A stretch of 19,593 nucleotides of DNA from Pleionea sp052032335 (GTDB lineage Bacteria; Pseudomonadota; Gammaproteobacteria; Enterobacterales; Kangiellaceae). Below the pieces are notes generated by a model. It was not told where the DNA came from and searched no databases. It saw only the letters and a list, made by a program, of their open reading frames with translations. Positions 7,218-13,965 of the stretch are shown piece after piece. The DNA is taken from NCBI GenBank assembly GCA_052032335.1, contig JBPEWV010000199.1:1-19593 (forward strand). The letters run 5' to 3'. Position 1 is the first letter of the stretch; every line of letters begins with the position of its first letter. The translations under genes were made by a program, and so were the position numbers.

Positions 7218-8864
7218 ATGGCAAAATCGATTCCTGCAGCATTTCTCGATAACTTTCTAGGAAACGCGCCTGACTGGTACAAAATTACCATTGTCGCGTT
7301 TCTTGTTATCAACCCTATCATCTACTTTGGTGCTGGCGAAGCTGGTGCCACCATCGCTGGTTGGGCTTTAATCCTTGAGTTTATTTTCACCCTAGCCATG
7401 GCGTTAAAGTGCTACCCATTGCAACCCGGAGGGCTGCTTGCGCTGGAAGCCGTTTTCATGGGCTTGACCAGTACCGATACCGTGATGCACGAGATACAGG
7501 CGAATCTAGAGGTGATCTTGTTGTTAGTCTTTATGGTCGCCGGTATCTTCTTCATGAAAGGGTTATTGCTGTTCACTTTCACAAAGATTTTATTAGGTGT
7601 TCGCTCCAAAGCCCTGTTGTCTTTGCTGTTCAGCTTTGTGGCTGCCGTCCTATCGGCTTTCCTCGACGCACTAACCGTAACCGCTGTTGTAATCGCCGTT
7701 GGTGTTGGCTTTTACGGTATCTACCACAAAGTCGCGTCCGGTAAAAAATTCGATCACGATCACGATCACAGCGTTGATGAAGAAGTGCATGAATACCATC
7801 GCGACGATCTCGATCGCTTTCGCTCGTTTCTCCGTAGTTTATTAATGCATGCGGCCATCGGTACTGCTCTGGGTGGTGTCTGCACTCTTGTTGGAGAGCC
7901 GCAAAATCTACTTATCGCGGCACGGGCCAACTGGGGCTTTGGTGAGTTCTTTATTCGCATGGCACCCATCACGATTCCGGTATTAATCACAGGCTTAATT
8001 ACCTGTTTTATTTTGGAAAAAGTAAAATGGTTTGGCTATGGCGAAGAGATTCCTGAGAACGTGCGTGCGATAATGGAAGAGTTCGCAAAAGCCGAAGAAA
8101 AGAAAAGAACCTTGCGCGACAAAGTCAGTCTTGCCATGCAAGGTGTTACTGCAATCTGGCTGGTCATCGCTCTGATGTTCCATATGGCGCCGGTTGGGCT
8201 GATCGGCTTATCGATTATCGTATTAGCAACTACCTTTACTGGTGTTATCGATGAGCACAGTATCGGTAAAGCGTTTGAGGAAGCATTACCGTTTACCGCA
8301 CTACTGACAGTGTTCTTTGCGATTGTTGCGGTAATTGCCGACAACCAATTATTCTCACCGATCATCAATGCCGCACTGCAAATGGACGGTACTGACCAAA
8401 TCGCCATGTTCTATGTTGCCAATGGTTTGCTGTCCATGGTCAGTGATAACGTTTTCGTCGCCACCGTTTACATTAATGAAGTAGCCAAAGCGGCACTGGA
8501 AGGTACGATTTCACGAGAAACCTTCGACATGTTAGCTGTCGCAATTAACACGGGCACCAATATTCCGAGCGTTGCTACCCCGAATGGTCAAGCGGCGTTT
8601 TTATTCTTGCTAACCTCGGCCTTGGCTCCTTTGATTCGGCTGTCTTACGGAAGAATGGTTATTATGGCTCTGCCCTATACCATCACAATGAGTATTGTTG
8701 GCTTTGCAATGGTATACATTTCACTGGAGTCGTCGACCAAGAAGCTTTACGAAGCAGAGTTGATTACCCCTCATACCATGGAAGATCTATGTAACTCCAT
8801 GCAGGGTAGTTGGAACGATGGCGAGTGTACTTTACAAGCCAAAAAATCAGGCGGTGGGCACTAA
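7218..8864 (+). CDS. nhaB: Na+/H+ antiporter NhaB
   Basis: Seen: 548 residues starting MAKSIPAAFLDNFLGNAPDW, aligning with the E. coli NhaB start. Many hydrophobic segments are present, with conserved blocks LEFIFTLAMALKCYPL, SAFLDALTVTAVVI, GGVCTLVGEPQNLLIAARA, SDNVFVATVYINE and INTGTNIPSVATPNGQAAF. Known: NhaB is an inner-membrane antiporter that exports Na+ in exchange for protons, suiting a marine bacterium. Oddities: the loop after the LDALT region carries three GATCAC repeats encoding Asp-His pairs at residues 179-184. The protein is also about 35 residues longer at the C terminus than E. coli NhaB (513 residues), ending in a tail with two Cys (near residues 527 and 539) and a GGGH end. 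The start is preceded by AGGA at 7204-7207 with rather long spacing. Gene order next to fadR is conserved in gammaproteobacteria. Confidence 0.96.
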   Translation: MAKSIPAAFLDNFLGNAPDWYKITIVAFLVINPIIYFGAGEAGATIAGWALILEFIFTLAMALKCYPLQPGGLLALEAVFMGLTSTDTVMHEIQANLEVILLLVFMVAGIFFMKGLLLFTFTKILLGVRSKALLSLLFSFVAAVLSAFLDALTVTAVVIAVGVGFYGIYHKVASGKKFDHDHDHSVDEEVHEYHRDDLDRFRSFLRSLLMHAAIGTALGGVCTLVGEPQNLLIAARANWGFGEFFIRMAPITIPVLITGLITCFILEKVKWFGYGEEIPENVRAIMEEFAKAEEKKRTLRDKVSLAMQGVTAIWLVIALMFHMAPVGLIGLSIIVLATTFTGVIDEHSIGKAFEEALPFTALLTVFFAIVAVIADNQLFSPIINAALQMDGTDQIAMFYVANGLLSMVSDNVFVATVYINEVAKAALEGTISRETFDMLAVAINTGTNIPSVATPNGQAAFLFLLTSALAPLIRLSYGRMVIMALPYTITMSIVGFAMVYISLESSTKKLYEAELITPHTMEDLCNSMQGSWNDGECTLQAKKSGGGH

Positions 8865-8886
8865 CCCTCCTCCTGAATTTATACAT

Positions 8887-8917
8887 AAAAAAAGCGGCTT
8901 CTCAGCCGCTTTTTTTT
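8887..8917. terminator. Bidirectional intrinsic terminator between nhaB and dnaQ
   Basis: Seven A precede the stem GCGGCT (8894-8899), a TCTC loop, and the complement AGCCGC (8904-8909), followed by eight T (8910-8917). The symmetric A and T runs make it work in both directions, for nhaB on the plus strand and the convergent dnaQ operon on the minus strand. Confidence 0.93.
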
Positions 8918-8930
8918 ATGTCAATCATTT

Positions 8931-9644
8931 TTAGTTTAAGTCATCCCATATTGCCCTACCGCCCGCAGCCTTACGAATGGCTTCAAGGTGCTGCTGATGG
9001 TTGCTCTCTTCTTCTTCCGAAGCTTTGATTACTTTTAGTGGTGAGCTTTTGCGAATGCGACGGATTCCGGCGCCCTGCTTACCTTTATTGAGTAGATCCT
9101 GATGCGACGACAAGGTCAAGGAGGTTTGCCCGCCAGTCATCAGCAAATAGACATCGGCCAGGATTTCAGAGTCGAGTAACGCGCCATGCAACGTTCGATG
9201 AGAATTGTCGATATGATAACGTTTACACAATGCATCCAGGTTGTTTTTCTGCCCCGGAAACATCTGACGGGCCAAAGCCAAGGTGTCGAGTACCGAGCAA
9301 TAGTCTTCCATCTTACCCAGTCCTTTATCGAGGCATTTCAGCTCCCAGTCGAGAAAGCCAATGTCAAACGGCGCGTTGTGTATTACCAGTTCGGAGCCTT
9401 TGACGAAGTTTAAAAAGTCATCAACAACTTCGGAAAAACGCGGTTTATCGGTGAGAAATTCGTTGGTGATACCGTGAACCTGAATTGCGCCGTCGTCGAC
9501 AATTCGATCCGGTTGAATGTACTGATGATAATGCCGACCGGTTAATTTACGATCCACCAGCTCAACACAACCGATCTCAATGATCTTGTGCCCTTGCGTC
9601 GGCTCAAGCCCGGTTGTTTCGGTATCTAGAACAACTTGTCTCAT
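8931..9644 (-). CDS. dnaQ: DNA polymerase III epsilon subunit (3'-5' proofreading exonuclease)
   Basis: Seen: 237 residues with the three exonuclease motifs of the DEDDh family: ExoI LDTETTGLEP (D7, E9), ExoII NAPFDIGFLDWEL (D94) and ExoIII HGALLDSEILADVYL (H153, D158). GQTSLTLSS near 172-180 resembles the clamp-binding QTSLPL segment of E. coli epsilon. After a charged linker the C-terminal end AIRKAAGGRAIWDDLN fits the part that binds the alpha subunit. Known: epsilon proofreads newly made DNA in the replicative core polymerase. Context: last gene of the minus-strand run yafS-rnhA-dnaQ, 35 bases after rnhA. In E. coli dnaQ and rnhA are divergent; here they are codirectional. Very sure. Confidence 0.97.
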   Translation of the reverse strand: MRQVVLDTETTGLEPTQGHKIIEIGCVELVDRKLTGRHYHQYIQPDRIVDDGAIQVHGITNEFLTDKPRFSEVVDDFLNFVKGSELVIHNAPFDIGFLDWELKCLDKGLGKMEDYCSVLDTLALARQMFPGQKNNLDALCKRYHIDNSHRTLHGALLDSEILADVYLLMTGGQTSLTLSSHQDLLNKGKQGAGIRRIRKSSPLKVIKASEEEESNHQQHLEAIRKAAGGRAIWDDLN

Positions 9645-9679
9645 ATTGTTTACTCTGAGTATCTAAAGTTTGAAGAGGA

Positions 9680-10117
9680 TTAACTGAGTGCCTGCTCGAC
9701 GCCTCGGTTCGCCAGTTCATCCGCCAATTCATTTTCTGGGTGGCCACTGTGTCCTTTCACCCAGTGCCAGTCAATATCATGCTTTTGCGATTCTTCATCC
9801 AGCTGCTTCCAGAGATCGGCGTTTTTTACCGGCTTTTTGGCCGAATTTTTCCAGCCTCGCTGTTTCCAGCCGGTCATCCACTCCGTGATGCCCTTTCTAA
9901 CGTACTGTGAATCGGTTGTCAGCGACACCTTGCAGGGCCTTTTTAACGCTTTCAAGGCCTCAATGGCTGCCATTAACTCCATGCGATTATTGGTGGTTTC
10001 GCGCTCGCCACCATACAGTTCCTTTTGGTGTTTGCCCATGCGCAGCAATGCACCCCATCCGCCAGGGCCAGGATTACCTTTACAGGCGCCATCGGTAAAT
10101 ATTTCGACACTTTCCAC
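9680..10117 (-). CDS. rnhA: Ribonuclease HI
   Basis: Seen: 145 residues, beginning MESVEIFTDGACKGNPGPGG. The acidic metal-binding residues are D9, E47, D69 and D133, with the active-site loop His at 123; the WKNSAKKPVKNADLWK basic region is also typical. The start codon is GTG (10115-10117), preceded by GGA six bases upstream. No ATG fits the family start, so GTG is chosen. Known: it cleaves RNA in RNA:DNA hybrids and acts in R-loop and primer removal. Context: 14 bases after the yafS stop and 35 before dnaQ, almost certainly one transcript. Very sure. Confidence 0.97.
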   Translation of the reverse strand: MESVEIFTDGACKGNPGPGGWGALLRMGKHQKELYGGERETTNNRMELMAAIEALKALKRPCKVSLTTDSQYVRKGITEWMTGWKQRGWKNSAKKPVKNADLWKQLDEESQKHDIDWHWVKGHSGHPENELADELANRGVEQALS

Positions 10118-10131
10118 AGAGATTCCAATTA

Positions 10132-10878
10132 TTAATTTTGTACTTTTTTCAACTCTCGCTCGACCAGTCGTCGCACGCCGGGCTCAGCAAAACGGGCGGG
10201 TACCAACTTACGGTTATCGCGCCAACTGGGGCGCAAAGGCGTGATGGTCGACACACACTTTTTCGCAATTATAAAGTAATGGCTAGTGAAGTGCGATGCG
10301 ACTGACCGGTAAATGGTATGATTTTCTGGGTGGTATTTTAATCCAAGGCCGGAATAGACTTCTACCGAAAAGCCCAACAATAACAGCCAGTCTTTCAGAC
10401 GCGACAAACCAATCAGTCGTTTTTCACGACACTCTTTTTTCATCAGTCGACAGCTATAATGGCGGCTTCCGTACCAGCTCCAAGGATTGATTCCAGAAAG
10501 GACCAGGTGACCATCAGGAATAATCACCCGTTCCAGTTCCCGCAGCACCTGGTGCGGCTCGGTTAAAAATTCCAGAGCATGGGTACAGGTCACCACATCA
10601 ACCGAGTCAGACGCTATCGGTAAGGCTTCAAACCCTGCTTGGATATCAGCAAATCGGGCATCTCGCCCCACTTTGAACCAGTGTTTGACAGGACTTCGTG
10701 AGTAAGACAGCTCTGACGACAGAGCGCCTAAAGCCAATCCGTAATAACCAAAAAACTCTGGCAAAAAATGATTCAACTGACGCTGAAGTTGAATTTGAGC
10801 TCGTTCGCCACCGGGAATCGACCGCCAGCTCGCTGGCATCGTTTTACGGTTGTCGATGTTGGGTGGCTCTTGGTACAT
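10132..10878 (-). CDS. yafS: YafS-like class I SAM-dependent methyltransferase
   Basis: Seen: 248 residues from ATG at 10878. The methyltransferase core shows an acidic strand end FADIQAGFEALPIASDSVDV (about 76-95), VVTCTHALEFLTEPHQVLRE, and VIIPDGHLVLSGINPWSWYG. These match the motif 2 to motif 4 area of methyltransferase type 11 proteins and closely follow E. coli YafS. The N-terminal Gly-rich SAM loop is weak (EFFGYYGLALGALSSEL). Known: YafS is an uncharacterised predicted methyltransferase whose gene sits between gloB and rnhA in E. coli, exactly as here. Substrate unknown. Context: first gene of the yafS-rnhA-dnaQ run, divergent from gloB with only 39 bases between them. The symbol rests on synteny plus similarity. 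Confidence 0.88.
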   Translation of the reverse strand: MYQEPPNIDNRKTMPASWRSIPGGERAQIQLQRQLNHFLPEFFGYYGLALGALSSELSYSRSPVKHWFKVGRDARFADIQAGFEALPIASDSVDVVTCTHALEFLTEPHQVLRELERVIIPDGHLVLSGINPWSWYGSRHYSCRLMKKECREKRLIGLSRLKDWLLLLGFSVEVYSGLGLKYHPENHTIYRSVASHFTSHYFIIAKKCVSTITPLRPSWRDNRKLVPARFAEPGVRRLVERELKKVQN

Positions 10879-10884
10879 TATACT
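10879..10884 (+). promoter_or_regulatory. Possible gloB -10 element
   Basis: TATACT is a good -10 hexamer, lying 34 bases upstream of the gloB ATG in the 39-base gap to yafS. No good -35 hexamer is spaced correctly (candidates are TTGTCG at 10850, too far, and TTGGGT at 10859, too close). Any -35 would lie inside the yafS coding region. Weak call. Confidence 0.3.
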
Positions 10885-10917
10885 TTACTCAAATAATGAA
10901 ATAACTCTGGCAGGCCA

Positions 10918-11688
10918 ATGCTTAACATTGAACCGATAAAAGCCTTCTCTGATAACTATATATGGGCTGTACGAAATGATCGAGTATCAAAATGCCTGGT
11001 GGTCGACCCCGGCGATGCCAGCCCAGTCGAAAAGTACTTGCAAGACAATCAGTTAGAGCTTTCTGGCATTCTAATTACTCACCACCACTTTGACCACACT
11101 GGCGGTCTTCAATCGTTGAAATCGAACCATCGCTGCCCAGTTTATGGGCCTGATAATGAAAAGATTGCGGGTATCGATCGGCGTTTGAAACAGGGCGATA
11201 AACTGCATTTAGATGTATTCGACTTACTTTACGACATTATTGAAGTTCCCGGCCATACATTGGATCACATTTGTTTTGTCGCTTCAGACCATGTTTTCTG
11301 TGGAGACACCCTGTTCGCTGGAGGCTGTGGTCGACTGTTTGAGGGTACACCAAAGCAAATGTGGCATTCGTTACAAAAACTGAAACAGCTCAACCATGAC
11401 ACACGGGTATATTGCGCCCACGAATATACCCAGGCCAATTTGAACTTCGCATTGGCGGTCGAGCCTGAGAATACCGAACTTCAGACCCGAAAGCTGCAGG
11501 TCGATAAGTTACGCCAAAAGGATCAAATAACTTTACCCAGTACCATGGGTCTTGAAACAGCAACCAACCCGTTTCTTCGAGCGAATGAACCGTCGATTAA
11601 ACAGGCCGCTGAAACTTTTTCACGACAATCGCTGTCTACTCCAGAGGAAATCTTCGCGGTGGTTCGTCAATGGAAAGACAATTTTTAA
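10918..11688 (+). CDS. gloB: Hydroxyacylglutathione hydrolase (glyoxalase II)
   Basis: Seen: 256 residues, the usual length. The metallo-beta-lactamase metal motif THHHFDH at 54-60 gives ligands H55, H57, D59 and H60; the remaining ligands H113 (PGHTLDH), D130 (CGDTLF) and H168 (CAHEYT) are present. The family C-terminal domain for glutathione binding is complete. Known: it hydrolyses S-lactoylglutathione to lactate and glutathione, the second step of methylglyoxal detoxification in the cytoplasm. The start is ATG at 10918 with GGCAGG nearby as a modest ribosome binding site. Context: divergent from yafS and followed by mltD, the arrangement found in E. coli and relatives. Very sure. Confidence 0.97.
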   Translation: MLNIEPIKAFSDNYIWAVRNDRVSKCLVVDPGDASPVEKYLQDNQLELSGILITHHHFDHTGGLQSLKSNHRCPVYGPDNEKIAGIDRRLKQGDKLHLDVFDLLYDIIEVPGHTLDHICFVASDHVFCGDTLFAGGCGRLFEGTPKQMWHSLQKLKQLNHDTRVYCAHEYTQANLNFALAVEPENTELQTRKLQVDKLRQKDQITLPSTMGLETATNPFLRANEPSIKQAAETFSRQSLSTPEEIFAVVRQWKDNF

Positions 11689-11712
11689 CATGAGGATTAA
11701 TCTGCCTTTAGA

Positions 11713-11741
11713 TTGACAGTTATCGCACATAAAAATACTAT
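11713..11741 (+). promoter_or_regulatory. Sigma70-type promoter for mltD
   Basis: A perfect -35 TTGACA (11713-11718) is followed at exactly 17 bases by TACTAT (11736-11741), four of six matches to the -10 consensus. It lies between gloB and mltD, about 84 bases upstream of the mltD ATG. This gives mltD its own promoter, although read-through from gloB is also possible because no terminator is visible after gloB. Confidence 0.65.
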
Positions 11742-11824
11742 GAGCGACCGATTGAAGTTTGGATCGCCGTTTTCTAGCGTTAAACAGAAAACATCACCGA
11801 CGTACCTTAAAGCGCTTTATTCCT

Positions 11825-13453
11825 ATGATTAAACAATTTATTTGTATTCTGACCACCTGTACCCTGCTAACGGCTTGCAAATCGTTTATGCCGATCTCCA
11901 GCTCGACAACAGAAACCCAATCTACAGGCGAGCTGGCCAGTGAAATTGTCGAGATCGAATCGAACAAATCACCCACTATAGAAGAAGCCAATCTTGATGA
12001 TCTGAGTGTCGATGTGTACTCAGTCGATGATTTAGAAAGTGAAGTCGCAGAAATTAACAATTTATGGTGGATCATTCGCGAGCAGTTCCAACTGCCCATT
12101 CCCGAGAAAAAACGCCTAATCGCACAGCGCAATTGGTACGCCCGTCATCCTGCTTATATCGAACGGGTATCAGAACGAGCAACACCTTACCTCTTTCATA
12201 TCGTCGAGCAGTTAAAATCGCGAAACATGCCAATGGAACTTGCGTTACTGCCAATCGTTGAAAGTGCTTTTGATCCTTTTGCCTATTCGCACGGTCGCGC
12301 GTCCGGCATGTGGCAATTCATTCCGGCAACCGGTCGTCGATTTGGTCTGAGTCAAAACTGGTGGTACGATGGCCGCAGAGACGTTTACTACTCCACCATC
12401 GCGGCACTCGATTATCTGGAGTATCTTCACAAAAGATTTGATGGTGACTGGCTACATGCCATCGCGGCCTATAACTCTGGTGAAGGCAACGTTTTAAGAG
12501 CCATTCGCAAAAATAAACGGCGCAATAAAGCAACCGACTTTTGGTCTCTGGATTTACCGCGAGAAACCGAAGCCTACGTACCAAAACTTTTGGCACTGGC
12601 CGATCTTCTGGCACAAAGTGAAAAATATCAACTAACCTGGACGCCCATCGACAACACCCCTTACTTCGCCAAAGTAACTGTCGACTCACAAATCGATTTG
12701 GTGGTCGCCGCCGAACTTGCCCAGGTCGACATGGACGATTTCTACACCTTGAATCCGGGATTCAATCATTGGGCAACCGAACCGAAAAAGTCGACCGACC
12801 TGTTAGTACCCATTCAACAAGAATCCGTATTCATCGAAGCGTTAAAGAAAACGCCAGCCGAACAACGCATTGCGTTTCAGCGGTACACCATAAAACCCGG
12901 CGACAGCTTGTTAAGTCTGTCAAAAAAGTTCAATACAACGGTTGACTTACTTCGTTCCACCAACGGAATACGTGGCAACGTCATTCGCGCCGGTAAAGCA
13001 TTGCTGATTCCGACCGCTTCGTACAAATCGGGTACTTATTCAAAAAGTCAGAATAACCGCTTAACAGCGAAACAAAACCGGCAACGTTCCGGCCAAAAAA
13101 TCGATATTCGAGTTCAGAAAGGCGACTCTTTCTGGTCATTATCACGAGAATATAAAGTGGGCATGCGAGAACTCGCAAGCTGGAATAACATGGCCCCAAC
13201 CGACCCACTTCGAATCGGACAAAAACTGGTGGTCTGGACTGAGTCGGGTAAAGTCGCTGCCAAAGGCGGGATAAAAAACAAAACACGCAAAATTCGCTAC
13301 AAAGTTCGTCGCGGAGATTCGATCGCACGAATCGCAGGAAAGTTTCGAGTCAAGGTTGCCGATGTCGTGCGTTGGAATCGAATCAACCCCGAAAAATATT
13401 TACAACCTGGACAACGTTTAACATTATACGTTGATATTACGCGTCAGTATTAA
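11825..13453 (+). CDS. mltD: Membrane-bound lytic murein transglycosylase D, lipoprotein with three LysM domains
   Basis: Seen: 542 residues from ATG at 11825. A longer frame opens at a TTG (11759), but the lipoprotein signal MIKQFICILTTCTLLTACKS, with lipobox LTAC and Cys18, fixes the start at 11825. The transglycosylase domain contains ALLPIVESAFDPFAYSHG with the predicted catalytic Glu146, GMWQFIPATGRRFGL, and AIAAYNSGEGNV. Three LysM repeats follow at about 353-398, 427-472 and 489-536, each with the pattern Y/V-x-K-x-GD-S. Known: MltD cleaves the MurNAc-GlcNAc bond of peptidoglycan with anhydro-sugar formation, from the inner face of the outer membrane; LysM binds glycan. E. coli MltD is shorter (452 residues). 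Context: next to gloB as in E. coli, with its own promoter. Very sure. Confidence 0.96.
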   Translation: MIKQFICILTTCTLLTACKSFMPISSSTTETQSTGELASEIVEIESNKSPTIEEANLDDLSVDVYSVDDLESEVAEINNLWWIIREQFQLPIPEKKRLIAQRNWYARHPAYIERVSERATPYLFHIVEQLKSRNMPMELALLPIVESAFDPFAYSHGRASGMWQFIPATGRRFGLSQNWWYDGRRDVYYSTIAALDYLEYLHKRFDGDWLHAIAAYNSGEGNVLRAIRKNKRRNKATDFWSLDLPRETEAYVPKLLALADLLAQSEKYQLTWTPIDNTPYFAKVTVDSQIDLVVAAELAQVDMDDFYTLNPGFNHWATEPKKSTDLLVPIQQESVFIEALKKTPAEQRIAFQRYTIKPGDSLLSLSKKFNTTVDLLRSTNGIRGNVIRAGKALLIPTASYKSGTYSKSQNNRLTAKQNRQRSGQKIDIRVQKGDSFWSLSREYKVGMRELASWNNMAPTDPLRIGQKLVVWTESGKVAAKGGIKNKTRKIRYKVRRGDSIARIAGKFRVKVADVVRWNRINPEKYLQPGQRLTLYVDITRQY

Positions 13454-13465
13454 AATAACACTCGA

Positions 13466-13492
13466 GCGCTCCAATTTCTTTTTTTGGGGCGC
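13466..13492. terminator. Weak stem-loop after mltD
   Basis: GCGCTCCAA (13466-13474) pairs with TTGGGGCGC (13484-13492) with one G-T wobble, around a T-rich nine-base loop. It is 13 bases past the mltD stop and between convergent genes, where a terminator is expected, but no T tract follows on either strand. Low confidence. Confidence 0.35.
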
Positions 13493-13528
13493 ATATGTTA
13501 AAGGGGTTTAAGTTAGAAAAAATAATCA

Positions 13529-13816
13529 CTAAGTCGCAAGACATTCGAAATCTTTAAACTCGCCACTGCTATCACACCAGCTTAAATCAATGTTTTCAAC
13601 ATGCGCTTTCTCAGGACCACGCTGACACCACTGCATCAATTGTTGTAAGGTGTGAGGATCGCCCTCAGCGACCAGTTCAACGCGACCATCAGATAAGTTT
13701 CTTACCCAACCGCACACCCCCAGCTGTCTCGCTTTTTCCTGTGTGCTGGCACGATACCAAACACCTTGAACCTGTCCTGAGATATAGGCGTGAACTCGTT
13801 TTTGATTTTGGGTCAT
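13529..13816 (-). CDS. yccX: Acylphosphatase
   Basis: Seen: 95 residues from ATG at 13816. A TTG two codons further up (13822) is a possible but less likely start; GGAG lies at 13827-13830, ten bases before the ATG. The signature GQVQGVWYR supplies the phosphate-loop Arg, and GWVRNLSDGRVEL supplies the catalytic Asn. Length and the ferredoxin-like fold pattern fit the roughly 90-residue family. Known: it hydrolyses the carboxyl-phosphate bond of acyl phosphates in the cytoplasm; its physiological role in bacteria is unclear. It stands alone, convergent with mltD and downstream of the cyanophycin-type operon in the same direction. The symbol is by family resemblance to E. coli YccX. Confidence 0.93.
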   Translation of the reverse strand: MTQNQKRVHAYISGQVQGVWYRASTQEKARQLGVCGWVRNLSDGRVELVAEGDPHTLQQLMQWCQRGPEKAHVENIDLSWCDSSGEFKDFECLAT

Positions 13817-13928
13817 GAACAATCGGCTCCATTGAACGAAAAGCTACTTAACTGGATGTTAGTAAACTCATTAGGTTGCAATCAGATTTATAATAGTTGA
13901 AAAATCACACTGTTCAACCAGAACCATA

Positions 13929-13965
13929 AGCTCTACACCAATTTCAATGACCTTTGGTGTCAGCT
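13929..13965 (-). terminator. Stem-loop at the end of the cyanophycinase gene
   Basis: ACACCAA (13935-13941) pairs with TTGGTGT (13954-13960). The outer AGCT pair (13929-13932 and 13962-13965) extends it with small bulges, and the outer arm touches the cyanophycinase stop codon. There is no T tract after it on the minus strand, so it may be a factor-dependent end or an mRNA 3' stabiliser rather than an intrinsic terminator. Confidence 0.3.

Noticed and set aside
8036..8407. Minus-strand open frame of 123 codons inside nhaB
   Set aside because: It is antisense to a well-conserved membrane protein, has no recognisable domain, and its composition is what reverse reading of hydrophobic codons gives.
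9837..10244. Plus-strand open frame of 135 codons across rnhA and the end of yafS
   Set aside because: It is antisense to two conserved genes and has no protein-like motif.
10876..10883. TATAAT on the minus strand at the yafS start as a -10 box
   Set aside because: It overlaps the yafS ATG itself, so transcription would begin inside the gene and lose the start codon.
11759..11824. TTG-initiated N-terminal extension of mltD
   Set aside because: It would put 22 charged residues before a perfect lipoprotein signal peptide; the ATG at 11825 starts exactly at the signal.
12318..12689. Minus-strand open frame of 123 codons inside mltD
   Set aside because: It is antisense to the conserved transglycosylase domain, with no family resemblance and no ribosome binding site support.
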